Below, in pieces: positions 23,862-32,538 of a stretch of 64,000 nt of DNA (position 1 is its first letter; the number at the start of each line of letters is the position of its first letter). This stretch comes from Sandaracinus amylolyticus (GTDB lineage: Bacteria; Myxococcota_A; Polyangia; Polyangiales; Sandaracinaceae). The notes below the pieces were generated by a model that was given only the letters and a program-made list of their open reading frames with translations, was not told the origin of the DNA and did not search any database. The position numbers and the translations under genes are program-made. The stretch is from assembly GCF_000737325.1 (NCBI RefSeq), contig NZ_CP011125.1, forward strand, positions 1,054,001 to 1,118,000, given 5' to 3'.

Positions 23862-25355
23862 TCAGTCCCAGAGATCGTAGTCGTCGCGCGATTGACCACC
23901 ACGAGCACGCGAGAGCGTGACCTCGACGGACTCCGGCGACGACGGAGAGAGCCGCACGCGCGCCGGGCGGAAGCGCGGCTGGTGCAGCGTGATCTCGCGC
24001 GGCGTCGCGACGTCGAGCGAGAGCGGCGTTCGCCCGAGCACGACGTCTCCTTCGCGCACCTCGGCGCGTGGCGTGCTGCTGACTCGAATCGCGCGCACCG
24101 GCGCCGGAGGCGGACTCTCTCGCTCGTCGGACGGACTGGCACGCTCGGGCGACGGACTGGCGCTCACGATCGGAGGCGGTACTGCCATGGTCGTGCTCGC
24201 GACCGGCACGACGGCGGCCGGCGTCGCGCGCGCCGCGAGCACGCCGCCGACGGCCGCGAACGCGACCACCGCGAGCGCCGCGAGCCACCACCCGCGGTTC
24301 GAGCGCGCGCGCCCGGATTGCGTGATGCGGACCCGCGACTCGCCTTCCGCCGCGATGGGCGCGAACGACGTGTCCGCTCCGCGGCGCAGCGCAGCCATCG
24401 CGTCCAGGCGCGCGCGGCAGTGCGCGCGGAGGAGCGCAGCCGCATCGTCGGCGCTGCTCGACGTCACGAAAGGCAGCAGCTGCGCGCGCAGCTCGGCCAT
24501 GCTCGACGTGCGCGCCGCGGGATCGCGCGCCAGCGCGGCGAGGCACGCCCGATCGAGCGCGGGCGTGACGTCCGGCGCGAGCACCGAGGGCGCCGCGATC
24601 TCTCCGTCGAGCACCGCGCGGATCGTCGCGGCCTCCGACTCGCGCTTGAAGAGCCGTTCGCCCGTGAGCGCTTCCCACAGCACGCACCCGAGCGAGAACA
24701 CGTCCCAGCGCGCATCGGGCCGACCGCCGTCGAGCGCTTCGGGCGCGGTGTACGCGAGCTTGCCCTTCAGCTCGCCGGTGCGCGTGCGCGCGAGCCGTCC
24801 TTCCGCGGCCGCGACGCCGAAGTCGAGCAGCTTCACGCTGCCGTCGAGCGTGATCATCACGTTCGACGGCGACACGTCGCGATGCACGAGGTTCAGCGGC
24901 GCGCCGGACCCGTCGACGATGGTGTGCGCGGCGTGCAGCCCCGCCGCGATCTCCGCGACGACGTACGCGATCACGTGAACCGGCAGCCGCACGCCGGAGG
25001 CGGCGGTCGCGCGCAGGAGCCCGGCGAGCGTCTCGCCCTCGACGAGCTCCATCACGATCGCGAGCTCGGGCGTCGAGACGAGCTCGATCACCTGCGCGAC
25101 GCTTCGATGCCGCACGTGCGCCGCGAGCCGCGCCTCGTCGGCGAGCATCGCGACGAAGCGCTCGTCCCCCGCGAGCTCGGGGAGAATTCGTTTGAGCACG
25201 AACGATTGCGCGAACCCGAGCTCACCGACGAGGCTGGCGAGATAGACCTCCGCCATCCCGCCCCCGCCGATCCGCGCGACCGTGCGATAGCGTCCGAAGC
25301 GCGTGCCTTCGGGCAGCGCCCCGATCGGCTCGCTCGTCGCCCGCGCCGACGTCAT
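23862..25355 (-). CDS. Ser/Thr kinase, membrane-anchored, with C-terminal PEGA-like domain
   Basis: 497 aa from ATG 25355 (a longer start at 25409 adds an Arg/Ser-rich stretch and is less likely). Kinase domain about 15-285: GGGGMAEV loop, VLKRIL, HRDVSPSNVM, LLDFGVAA, LKGKLAYTAPE. One membrane helix follows (WWLAALAVVAFAAVGGVLAA), then a Pro/Ser linker and a PEGA-type domain (STPRAEVREGDVVLGRTPL) that would be periplasmic and may bind surface material. Likely a stand-alone sensor kinase. Confidence 0.88.
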   Translation of the reverse strand: MTSARATSEPIGALPEGTRFGRYRTVARIGGGGMAEVYLASLVGELGFAQSFVLKRILPELAGDERFVAMLADEARLAAHVRHRSVAQVIELVSTPELAIVMELVEGETLAGLLRATAASGVRLPVHVIAYVVAEIAAGLHAAHTIVDGSGAPLNLVHRDVSPSNVMITLDGSVKLLDFGVAAAEGRLARTRTGELKGKLAYTAPEALDGGRPDARWDVFSLGCVLWEALTGERLFKRESEAATIRAVLDGEIAAPSVLAPDVTPALDRACLAALARDPAARTSSMAELRAQLLPFVTSSSADDAAALLRAHCRARLDAMAALRRGADTSFAPIAAEGESRVRITQSGRARSNRGWWLAALAVVAFAAVGGVLAARATPAAVVPVASTTMAVPPPIVSASPSPERASPSDERESPPPAPVRAIRVSSTPRAEVREGDVVLGRTPLSLDVATPREITLHQPRFRPARVRLSPSSPESVEVTLSRARGGQSRDDYDLWD

Positions 25356-25431
25356 CGACGATGACCGTACCACGCGTGATCGTGTCGCCGTCCCGGCGAA
25401 CCGGGTCACGACGACACGTCACGAGCGCAGA

Positions 25432-26895
25432 TCAGGCCATCTCGAGGAAGAGGCGGTCGGGGTCTTCGAGGTAACCGATGATGTCGTACGCGAACGCCGC
25501 GCCGACGTGGCCGTCGACGATGCGGTGATCGAACGAGAGCGAGAGCAGCATGATCTCGCCGATCACGATCTGGTCGTCGCGCACCACCGGCTTCTGCTTG
25601 ATCTGGTGCACGCCGAGGATGCCGACCTCGGGGAAGTTGAGCACCGGCGTCGCGAAGAGCCCGCCCTGCGTGCCGAGCGACGTGATGGTGAACGTCGAGC
25701 CCTGCAGGTCCGCGCTCTGGATCGAGCCGCTCTTCGCCGCCGCGCCGAGCCGATCGATCTCCGCCGCGATCTCGAGGATCGACTTGCGGTCCGCGTCCTT
25801 CACGACCGGCACCATCAGGCCCTGATCGGTCGAGGCCGCGATGCCGATGTGGAAGTACTTGCGGTAGACGAGCTCGTTCGTGCTCTCGTCGAGCGCGCTG
25901 TTGAGCACGGGGTGCTTCTTCAGCGCGGCCACGACCGCCTTCACGATGAAGGGCAGGAACGTGAGCTTCACGCCCGCCTTCTCGGCCGCGGGCTTGAGGC
26001 GCGCGCGCAGCTCCTTGATCTTCGCGACGTCGCACTCCTCGACGAACGTGAAGTGCGCCGCGGTGTTCTTCGACGTCTGCATGCGCTCCGCGATCTTCCG
26101 GCGCATCCCGACGAACGGCTTGCGCTCCTCGAGCGCCTTCTCGGTGCCCGCGGGCGGCGTGATCGCGATCGGCGCGCGTCCCTTCGCGCTCGCGACGGGC
26201 GCAGCGGGCGGCGGCGTCGAAGGAGCCTCGATCGCACGCGTCGGCGCGCCGCCCGCGAAGCCGCGCACGTCTTCGTTGGTGATGCGCCCACCGGGGCCGG
26301 TGCCGGTGACGAAGCGCAGGTCGACCTCGAGCTCGCGCGCGAGCTGACGCGTCGCCGGCGTCGCGAGCGGGCGCTCGCTGACGACCGCGTGCGCGTGTCC
26401 GTTCGCGCCGTTCGCGCTCTTCGACGGAGTCGCGATCTTGTCGAAGAAGCCAGCGCCAGGAAGCGTGTCCTTGATGTCGCCGACGGCCGTCGCGGCGGGC
26501 TCGCTCTTCGCGCTCGCGACCGTGCCCTGCATCGCCGCCGCGGTCGCCGCCGCGGGCGCAGGCGCGGCCTTCGGCGCGACCGGCGCGGGCGCGGGCTTCG
26601 CGGCCACGGGAGGCTGCGCGGGCGCGGGCTTCGCGGGCGCGACCACGGCTGCGCCCTCGGTCTCGATCACGACGAGCAGCCCGCCGACCGGCATCACCTG
26701 CCCGACGGTCGCGCACGTCTCGAGGATCGTGCCCTTCTTCGGCGCGCCGATGGTGACCGTCGCCTTGTCGGTCATCACCTCGACCATCGCCTGGTCTTCC
26801 TTGACCTGATCGCCGACGTTGACGTGCCAGGCGACGATCTCGCCCTCGGCGACGCCTTCACCGATGTCGGGAAGCTTGAACTCGAAGCGAGCCAT
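25432..26895 (-). CDS. Dihydrolipoamide acyltransferase (E2) of a 2-oxoacid dehydrogenase complex
   Basis: 487 aa. The N-terminal lipoyl domain has the attachment lysine K44 (VMTDKATV), then a long Ala/Pro linker, the E3-binding domain (about 178-215, ATPATRQLARELEVDL, TGTGPGGRI) and the catalytic domain with HRIVDG at 457-462 (H457, D461). It transfers the acyl group from E1 to CoA. It is the third gene of E1alpha-E1beta-E2, eight bases after E1beta. Substrate (pyruvate or branched-chain 2-oxoacid) cannot be told from the sequence alone, though MVEVMTDKATV is the branched-chain style. E3 is not in the window; lipoyl synthase is at 31483. Confidence 0.93.
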   Translation of the reverse strand: MARFEFKLPDIGEGVAEGEIVAWHVNVGDQVKEDQAMVEVMTDKATVTIGAPKKGTILETCATVGQVMPVGGLLVVIETEGAAVVAPAKPAPAQPPVAAKPAPAPVAPKAAPAPAAATAAAMQGTVASAKSEPAATAVGDIKDTLPGAGFFDKIATPSKSANGANGHAHAVVSERPLATPATRQLARELEVDLRFVTGTGPGGRITNEDVRGFAGGAPTRAIEAPSTPPPAAPVASAKGRAPIAITPPAGTEKALEERKPFVGMRRKIAERMQTSKNTAAHFTFVEECDVAKIKELRARLKPAAEKAGVKLTFLPFIVKAVVAALKKHPVLNSALDESTNELVYRKYFHIGIAASTDQGLMVPVVKDADRKSILEIAAEIDRLGAAAKSGSIQSADLQGSTFTITSLGTQGGLFATPVLNFPEVGILGVHQIKQKPVVRDDQIVIGEIMLLSLSFDHRIVDGHVGAAFAYDIIGYLEDPDRLFLEMA

Positions 26896-26903
26896 GGTGC
26901 CTC

Positions 26904-27878
26904 TCAGTAATTCGCAGTGGCGATGAGCTGGGGAACGACGCGGTGCGCGAGCGGCAGGTACTCGTTCTCGAGCGTGTACGGGAACGGCGTGTCCCAGCCC
27001 GTCACGCGCGCCGGCGGCGCCTGGAAGTGCAGGAACGACTTCTCGCTGACGAGCTGCAGGATCTCCGCGCCGAACCCGCACGCCTTCGGCGCCTCGTGCA
27101 CGACCACGATACGCCCGGTCTTCTCGACGCTGCGCACGATCGTGTCGAGGTCGAGCGGCCACAGCGTGCGCAGATCGATCACCTCGCACGAGATGCCCTG
27201 CTCCGCGACCTGCTCCGCCGCGCTCAGCGCCTCGTAGAGCATCGCGCCCCACGCGACCAGCGTGAGCGAGTCTCCCTCGCGCACCACCTTCGCCTCGCCG
27301 AGCGGCAGCGTGTACGCCTCGTCCGGCACGTCCATCTTCACCGCGCGGTACACGCGCTTCGGCTCGAAGAAGAGCACCGGATCGTCGTCCTGGATCGCCG
27401 CCGCGAGCAGGCCCTTCGCGTCGTACGGGTTGCTCGGGCACACGACCTTCAGGCCCGCGGTGTGGATGAAGAGCGCCTCGGGCGACTGCGAGTGGTACGC
27501 GCCGCCCTTGATGCCGCCGCCGTACGGCGTGCGGATCACCATCGGGCACGGGTACTCGCCGCCCGAGCGATAGCGGGACTTCGCGGCCTCGCTGACGATC
27601 TGATCGAACGCGGGATAGATGAAGTCGGCGAACTGGATCTCGGGCACCGGGCGCATCCCGTACGCCGCCATGCCGATCGCGGTGCCGATGATCCCGCCCT
27701 CGTTGAGCGGCGTGTCGATCACGCGGCCGTCGCCGAACTCGTCCCAGAGGCCCTGCGTCACGCGGAAGACGCCGCCGACCTTGCCGACGTCCTCGCCCAT
27801 CACGACCACGCGCTCGTCGCGGCGCATCTCGAGGCGGAGCGCCTCGTTGATCGCCTGCACCATGTTCTTCTGCGTCAT
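26904..27878 (-). CDS. 2-oxoacid dehydrogenase E1 beta subunit
   Basis: 324 aa, usual length. Transketolase-like pyrimidine-binding domain first (VVVMGEDVGKVGGVFRVTQGL, DTPLNEGGIIGTAIGMA, EIQFADFIYPAFDQIVSEAAK), then the transketolase C-terminal domain (ISCEVIDLRTLWPLD, VVVHEAPKACGFGAEI). With E1alpha it forms the thiamine-diphosphate decarboxylase. ATG 27878 is 20 bases after the E1alpha stop. Confidence 0.93.
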   Translation of the reverse strand: MTQKNMVQAINEALRLEMRRDERVVVMGEDVGKVGGVFRVTQGLWDEFGDGRVIDTPLNEGGIIGTAIGMAAYGMRPVPEIQFADFIYPAFDQIVSEAAKSRYRSGGEYPCPMVIRTPYGGGIKGGAYHSQSPEALFIHTAGLKVVCPSNPYDAKGLLAAAIQDDDPVLFFEPKRVYRAVKMDVPDEAYTLPLGEAKVVREGDSLTLVAWGAMLYEALSAAEQVAEQGISCEVIDLRTLWPLDLDTIVRSVEKTGRIVVVHEAPKACGFGAEILQLVSEKSFLHFQAPPARVTGWDTPFPYTLENEYLPLAHRVVPQLIATANY

Positions 27879-27898
27879 CGTCTCGTCGGCTCCGTCGA

Positions 27899-28834
27899 TC
27901 AACGATCTTCGTGGTTGGCGGTCGCGAGCAGGGTCGTGCGCTGGTCCTCGAGGTGGCGCGGCAGCGTCGCGTACACGTCCTCGAACACCGCCTCGCGCGG
28001 CGGCGCGCCGACCTGCTGCGCGTGCGCGACGGCGGACTCGATCTCCGTCATCAGCTCGCGTCGCAGCTCGAGCGCGCGGTGCGCGTCCCAGTGACCCTCC
28101 GACGACAGACGCGCCTCGAGCGCCTCGATCGGATCGCTCTTGCTCTCGCGGATCGCCTCGACGAGCGTCGGGCCTTCGCCCGCGAGCGCGCGCTGGTGCG
28201 CCTGCGCCATCGCGCTCGCGACCGCGCCCGCATCGTCCGCCGAGCACACGAGGCTCTCGACGCCGTACGCGATGCCCTTGTCCGCGACGCGATCGATCGG
28301 CGTCGGCGGGTGCGCGCTGCGCGTGCGATCGGTGCGGCAGAAGAAGATCACCGGCGCCTTCGTCGCGCCCGCGAAGTTCACCGCGCTGTGGAAGTCGCCC
28401 GCGTCCGCGGCCGTGTCCGCGAACATCGTGAGCACCGCGCACGTCTCGCCGCGCAGCTTCGCGGCCCACGCGTAGCCCGCTGCGTGCGTCATGTGGTTCG
28501 AGACGAGGCCCGACGCCGCGGCGATGCGCAGCTCGCGCGACGCGAGGTGCCCCGGCGCCGCGTGACCGCGCATCGGATCTTCGACGCTGCCGAACGCGTG
28601 CGCGACGTAGCGCGAGATCGGCAGGCCGCGCACGAGAAACGCTGCGTGGTCGCGCGCGCTCGGGAAGATCGCGTCCTCCGCGCGCATCGCGAGCACGGCC
28701 GCGGCGATCGCGGGCTCGAAGCCTCGCGCGTCGGGATGGAAGCCGATGCGACCGGCGCGCGCGAGCTGGGTGAGACGCTCGTCGAGCAGCCGCGCGCGCA
28801 CCGCGTGACGGTGGATCGCGAGCAGGTCCGCCAT
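27899..28834 (-). CDS. 2-oxoacid dehydrogenase E1 alpha subunit with altered cofactor motif
   Basis: 311 aa. Overall E1alpha plan: N-terminal helices, SGLVSNHMTHAAGYAWAAK, GDFHSAVNFAGATKAPVIFF and a C-terminal acidic helical region. The ThDP/Mg motif is unusual: the GDG start reads ADT (139-141; Asp140 kept), and the paired Asn about 28 residues later reads T-D (168-169). Asp169 could replace the Mg-ligand Asn. Length is slightly short for branched-chain E1alpha. It may be active with altered metal binding, or serve mainly as a partner for E1beta. First gene of the operon. Confidence 0.88.
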   Translation of the reverse strand: MADLLAIHRHAVRARLLDERLTQLARAGRIGFHPDARGFEPAIAAAVLAMRAEDAIFPSARDHAAFLVRGLPISRYVAHAFGSVEDPMRGHAAPGHLASRELRIAAASGLVSNHMTHAAGYAWAAKLRGETCAVLTMFADTAADAGDFHSAVNFAGATKAPVIFFCRTDRTRSAHPPTPIDRVADKGIAYGVESLVCSADDAGAVASAMAQAHQRALAGEGPTLVEAIRESKSDPIEALEARLSSEGHWDAHRALELRRELMTEIESAVAHAQQVGAPPREAVFEDVYATLPRHLEDQRTTLLATANHEDR

Positions 28835-28845
28835 GATCGGCGGCT

Positions 28846-28854
28846 CCTATAACA
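28846..28854 (-). promoter_or_regulatory. Possible extended -10 promoter of the E1-E2 operon
   Basis: On the minus strand TGTTATAGG fits TGnTATAxx, an AT-rich patch in GC-rich surroundings, close before ATG 28834. The hexamer is so near the start codon that the mRNA would be almost leaderless. No good -35 is seen. Confidence 0.3.
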
Positions 28855-28919
28855 CGACGCGCAATCCCGTTGCGCGCGCGCTGTGACCGACCTCCGCGTA
28901 CGTGGGACGACGCGCTGCG

Positions 28920-29396
28920 TCAGCCCGCGCTCGCGTCGGGCGGTGCGGCATCGTCGGGCGCGGTGAGCCGCGCGAGCATCGACTCGAGCTCGTCGAGGCG
29001 GAACGGCTTGTCGATCACCGGCAGCCCGGTCGCGCTCACGTAGCGACGCAGCGCTTCGGAGAGCCCGCCGCCGGTCATCCACACGAAGCGCTGCGCGAGC
29101 GGGTGCTGGCGCGCGACGAGCCCGCGGTGGAGCTCGACGCCGTGGACCCACGGCATGCGCACGTCGCTCAGCACGAGATCGATATCGGCGTCGTTCGCCT
29201 CGATCACGCGCATCGCTTCGCCGCCGTGCTCGGCCACGCTCACGTCGAAGCGCGCGCGCAGGACCGTGCGGAGCACGTCGCGCAGCGCGGCCTCGTCGTC
29301 GACGATCAGCACGTGCGCGCGCGCCGCATCCACCCGCGGGAGCGAGGGCCGCGTGCGGGTGCGCGATCGATCGGCGCCGTGCGGATCCATGAGCAT
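28920..29396 (-). CDS. Stand-alone response regulator (receiver domain)
   Basis: 158 aa; a CheY-like receiver occupies about residues 25-145. Acidic pocket VDDE, phospho-acceptor Asp in LVLSDVRMP, conserved Thr in WMTGGG and Lys in IDKPF. No output domain; the C-terminus is Asp/Ala/Pro-rich. The pattern (GGGLSEALRRYV, FRLDEL) is like receivers paired with hybrid histidine kinases, none of which is encoded nearby. ATG 29396 or 29390. It lies downstream of pssA but separated by a hairpin. Confidence 0.85.
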   Translation of the reverse strand: MLMDPHGADRSRTRTRPSLPRVDAARAHVLIVDDEAALRDVLRTVLRARFDVSVAEHGGEAMRVIEANDADIDLVLSDVRMPWVHGVELHRGLVARQHPLAQRFVWMTGGGLSEALRRYVSATGLPVIDKPFRLDELESMLARLTAPDDAAPPDASAG

Positions 29397-29437
29397 CGAG
29401 TCTGCGACACGGCCCTCCGCTCGAACATATCGGGGAA

Positions 29438-29455
29438 ACCCTCGGTCCCGAGGGT
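29438..29455 (-). terminator. Hairpin terminator after pssA
   Basis: ACCCTCGGTCCCGAGGGT: an 8-bp stem with a 2-base centre, followed on the minus strand by TTT. It lies 20 bases beyond the pssA stop. Confidence 0.5.
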
Positions 29456-29475
29456 GATTGACGTCGAACCGGCGG

Positions 29476-30111
29476 CTAGGGCTTCGGAATCCGCAGAGAA
29501 GCGCTGATCATCGCGGACCCGCTGAGCGCGTAGATCAGGACCAACGGGTGCAGCTCCCACGGACCAATCCGGAGCGCGCCGAGCCAGAGCTGGTCGTGCA
29601 CCGCGCCGGCCCAGAACGCGCCGCCGAGGATCGCGACCAGACCGAGGCTCGTCGGGATCGGCGTGCCCTCGTAGTACTTCACCTTCCCGTCGTCGCCCGA
29701 GAGCGCGCTCGCCGTCACGTTGTACCGAGCGAGGCGGCTGATCCCGCACGCGACGAAGTACACGAGCACGAGCGCGTCCCACCCGCCGTCCATGCCGAGC
29801 GCGAACGCGAGCACCGCGGGCGCGACGCCGAAGCTCACGACGTCGGCGAGCGAGTCGAGGTCCGCGCCGAGCGGTGACTGCCTGCGACGCCATCGCGCGA
29901 CCGCTCCGTCGAGCACGTCCGCGACGAGCGCGATCGGCAGGAGCGCGAACGCGCCGAGCGCGTAGGCGGGGTCGCGCTCCGCGACGTAGCGGAGACAGAG
30001 GAAGATCGCGCCGGTGCCGCTCGCCGCGTTCGCCATCGTGACGAGGTCGGCGAGCACGAACGTGCGCAGCATCGAGAAGTGCTTGGGCCGAGTCGGACGC
30101 GTGTCGTTCAT
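29476..30111 (-). CDS. pssA: CDP-diacylglycerol-serine O-phosphatidyltransferase
   Basis: 211 aa integral membrane enzyme that makes phosphatidylserine, the precursor of phosphatidylethanolamine. The CDP-alcohol phosphatidyltransferase motif DGx2ARx8Gx3Dx3D is complete (DVLDGAVAR ... GADLDSLAD). SLADVVSFGVAPAVL and KYYEGTPIPTS are typical of the PssA (type II) subclass. About six membrane helices. No decarboxylase gene is adjacent. Confidence 0.9.
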   Translation of the reverse strand: MNDTRPTRPKHFSMLRTFVLADLVTMANAASGTGAIFLCLRYVAERDPAYALGAFALLPIALVADVLDGAVARWRRRQSPLGADLDSLADVVSFGVAPAVLAFALGMDGGWDALVLVYFVACGISRLARYNVTASALSGDDGKVKYYEGTPIPTSLGLVAILGGAFWAGAVHDQLWLGALRIGPWELHPLVLIYALSGSAMISASLRIPKP

Positions 30112-30251
30112 CGGTGCTCCTCGCCAGGATAGGCCCCGCGAGGCCGATCCGTGTGGGCCGGGGCGCGCGATCTCGCGTGGCAGCTCGCGTCGCGACGCGT
30201 GCTGCGCGCCGGCACGCGCCTTGTAACGGCTGCGCGCCCGGAGGACGAGCG

Positions 30252-30920
30252 ATGGAACGCGTGGACGAGACGAGCACCTACGTTCCGAGCGGCGCGTTGC
30301 CGCTCACCACCATCAACTGGCGCGCGATCTTCGGCGGAGTCGTGGTCGCGCTCGCCGTGCAGATCCTGCTGACGACGCTCGGGCTCGCGATCGGCGCGAC
30401 GACGGTCGGTGCGAGCACCGACGCGAGCACCGCGCGCGACGCCGGGATCGGCGTCGGCATCTGGTACCTCGTGAGCAACCTGATCTCGGTGTTCTGCGGC
30501 GGTCTCGTCGCGGGCATCAGCGCGCGAGAGACGACGCGCACGCTCGGCGCGATCGAGGGCATGGTGGTGTGGGCGCTCTCGCTGCTGCTCTTCCTGTGGT
30601 TCGTGACCGGCGGCGTGCAGTCGCTGATCGCGCAGGCGAGCGGGATGATCATGCCGGAGCCGGACGTGCGCGGCATGCAGATGCCTCAGGGCCTCGAGGA
30701 CATGGGTCCCGATCTGTCGCGACGCGATGCGCAGCAGGTCGCGACGGCGTCGACGATCGCGGCGTGGATCGCGTTCGGGACGCTGCTCCTCGCCGCGGTG
30801 TCCGGCACGATCGGCGGGATCGTGGGCGCGCGCTTCAACCGTCGGCGCCTCGTGGTGCCGAGCATCGGCTATCGCCGCGAGGTCGTGCCGCCGGTGGCGA
30901 TCCATCCGCGCGAGGCGTGA
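30252..30920 (+). CDS. Four-helix membrane protein, unknown family
   Basis: 222 aa with four hydrophobic segments (about 25-48, 70-90, 100-120, 168-192). It opens WRAIFGGVVVALAVQILLTTLGLAIG and contains YLVSNLISVFCGGLVAGISA and a GTIGGIVGARF turn. This layout resembles uncharacterised four-helix proteins related to small glycine-zipper membrane families, but I cannot name one. AGGACG lies before ATG 30252. Divergent from pssA; single gene. Confidence 0.6.
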   Translation: MERVDETSTYVPSGALPLTTINWRAIFGGVVVALAVQILLTTLGLAIGATTVGASTDASTARDAGIGVGIWYLVSNLISVFCGGLVAGISARETTRTLGAIEGMVVWALSLLLFLWFVTGGVQSLIAQASGMIMPEPDVRGMQMPQGLEDMGPDLSRRDAQQVATASTIAAWIAFGTLLLAAVSGTIGGIVGARFNRRRLVVPSIGYRREVVPPVAIHPREA

Positions 30921-31023
30921 TCGCGCGCCGCGCGGGCCGGTCACGACGGGGCCGCGCCCGCGCGCGCGACACGACGTAGAATGCCGTCGCCCTCGCGTCG
31001 CGCGAGAGCGAGGACGACGACAC

Positions 31024-31455
31024 GTGGACGACGAGGTGTGCTCGCTGACACGCTCGCGCATCGCGCTCCTGTGGCTCGCGTTGGTGAGCGCCTGCAGCGG
31101 CGCGCACGACGGGAGCCCCGCAGCGCCTCACGTGATCGCGCCGGGTCAGGAGGCGACGGTCGCGGCGATGCTCGGGGAGGGCGATCCGCTTCCCGACGGG
31201 TGCACGTGGGACGGAGCCGCGATCGATCACGATCGCGTGATCGCGCGGTTCGTTTGTGCGACGGGCGGCGTCGCGATCGAGCTCCGACATCCCGAGCTCG
31301 GCTCCGGCGCGGCGCGCACCGAGCAGTTCGTCCTCGTGCCGACGAGCGGCACGGCGTCGCCGGCGTTGCTGCGCGCGATCACGGCTCGCGTGCGAGCACG
31401 CGAGGCATCGTTCCGATGGTCGCGAACGCAGAGCCGCGCGACCGCCGGGTCGTGA
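31024..31455 (+). CDS. Predicted small lipoprotein
   Basis: 143 aa, GTG start (31024) with GAGGACGACGAC upstream; another in-frame GTG is at 31036. Signal with lipobox VSAC (SRIALLWLALVSAC). The mature domain has a Cys pair (GCTWDG and RFVC) and alternating strands (VIARFVCATGGVAIELRHP). No family recognised. It converges on lipA. Confidence 0.6.
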   Translation: MDDEVCSLTRSRIALLWLALVSACSGAHDGSPAAPHVIAPGQEATVAAMLGEGDPLPDGCTWDGAAIDHDRVIARFVCATGGVAIELRHPELGSGAARTEQFVLVPTSGTASPALLRAITARVRAREASFRWSRTQSRATAGS

Positions 31456-31482
31456 TCCGCGCTGCGGCGACCCGAGCGCGGC

Positions 31483-32433
31483 TCACGAGATGACGTGGAG
31501 GCGCGTCTTCTTGCCGTAACGATCCTCGAACGCCGCGCTCGTCGGCACGCCCTTGAGGATCCCCTTGAGGAACGCCTCCGCCGCGCGATAGCTCGAGCGA
31601 ACGAGCGGACCGCTCGCGACGAAGCGGAAGCCCATCTCGAGCCCCGCGTCGCGATACCGATCGAACTCCGCGGGCTCGACGTAGCGCTTCAGCTCCGCGT
31701 GCTTCGGCGAAGGGCGCAGGTACTGCCCGATCGTGAGCACGTCGACCTGCGCGTCGCGCAGCGACCTCATCGCGTCGAGCACCTGCTCCTCGGTCTCGCC
31801 GCACCCGACCATCAGCGACGTCTTCGTGACGTTCGCGCCCTCTTCCTTCGCCCAGCGCAGCACGTCGACCGAGCGCTGCCACGAGCACCGCGCGTCGCGC
31901 ATCGCGCGCTGCAGCGCGGGCACGACCTCGACGTTGTGCGCGAACACGTCGGGGCGCCCTTCGCTCACGACGGTCGCGACGTCGTTGCGCACGCCCTGGA
32001 AGTCGCCCACCAGCGTCTCGACGAGCATGTCGGGCGCGTGGTGCTTGATGCGCTGCACGGTGCGCGCGACGTGGTCGGCGCCCCCGTCGAGCAGATCGTC
32101 GCGATCGACCATCGTGAGCACGACGTACGCGAGGCCCATCTCGCCGAGCGCGCGCCCGACGTTCTCGGGCTCGCGCGGATCGGTGACACCGCCGGGATCG
32201 CCGGTGTTCACCGCGCAGAAACGACACCCGCGGGTGCACGTCTCGCCGAGGATCATGATCGTCGCGGTGCCCTCGCCCCAGCACTCACCGACGTTCGGAC
32301 AGCGCGCCTCCTCGCACACCGTGTGGAGATCGAGCCTGCGGAGGCGCTCCTTGATCTCCAGATAACGCTCGCCGCCGGGGAGGCGCACGCGCAGCCAGTC
32401 GGGCTTCTTCTGCTGCTGCATCGGGGGCTTCAT
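31483..32433 (-). CDS. lipA: Lipoyl synthase
   Basis: 316 aa radical-SAM enzyme that inserts two sulfurs into octanoyl-lysine on lipoyl domains. Both clusters are visible: the auxiliary [4Fe-4S] ligands in CEEARCPNVGEC and the radical-SAM CTRGCRFC, plus DRDDLLDGGA and the C-terminal serine motif (VRSSYRAAE). Usual length. Its product is needed by the E2 encoded at 25432. lipB is not in the window. Confidence 0.96.
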   Translation of the reverse strand: MKPPMQQQKKPDWLRVRLPGGERYLEIKERLRRLDLHTVCEEARCPNVGECWGEGTATIMILGETCTRGCRFCAVNTGDPGGVTDPREPENVGRALGEMGLAYVVLTMVDRDDLLDGGADHVARTVQRIKHHAPDMLVETLVGDFQGVRNDVATVVSEGRPDVFAHNVEVVPALQRAMRDARCSWQRSVDVLRWAKEEGANVTKTSLMVGCGETEEQVLDAMRSLRDAQVDVLTIGQYLRPSPKHAELKRYVEPAEFDRYRDAGLEMGFRFVASGPLVRSSYRAAEAFLKGILKGVPTSAAFEDRYGKKTRLHVIS

Positions 32434-32453
32434 GGGGCTCTCGGGGTGGCGCG

Positions 32454-32462
32454 TCTATATCA
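32454..32462 (-). promoter_or_regulatory. Possible extended -10 promoter of lipA
   Basis: On the minus strand TGATATAGA fits TGnTATAxA, an isolated AT-rich patch 20-29 bases before ATG 32433. No clear -35 element. Confidence 0.4.
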
Positions 32463-32538
32463 CGGGCCCTCGGCGCGGGCCGTGCGCGGAGCCCCTCGAC
32501 GATGGCACCGCGGGCTGTCAAAAGCAGCCGGCCGTTCC

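Noticed and set aside
30211-30228. GGCACGCGCCTTGT before the 30252 gene as a sigma54 promoter
   Set aside because: The -12 GC reads GT, no enhancer repeats are seen, and the gene has no link to the pilus.
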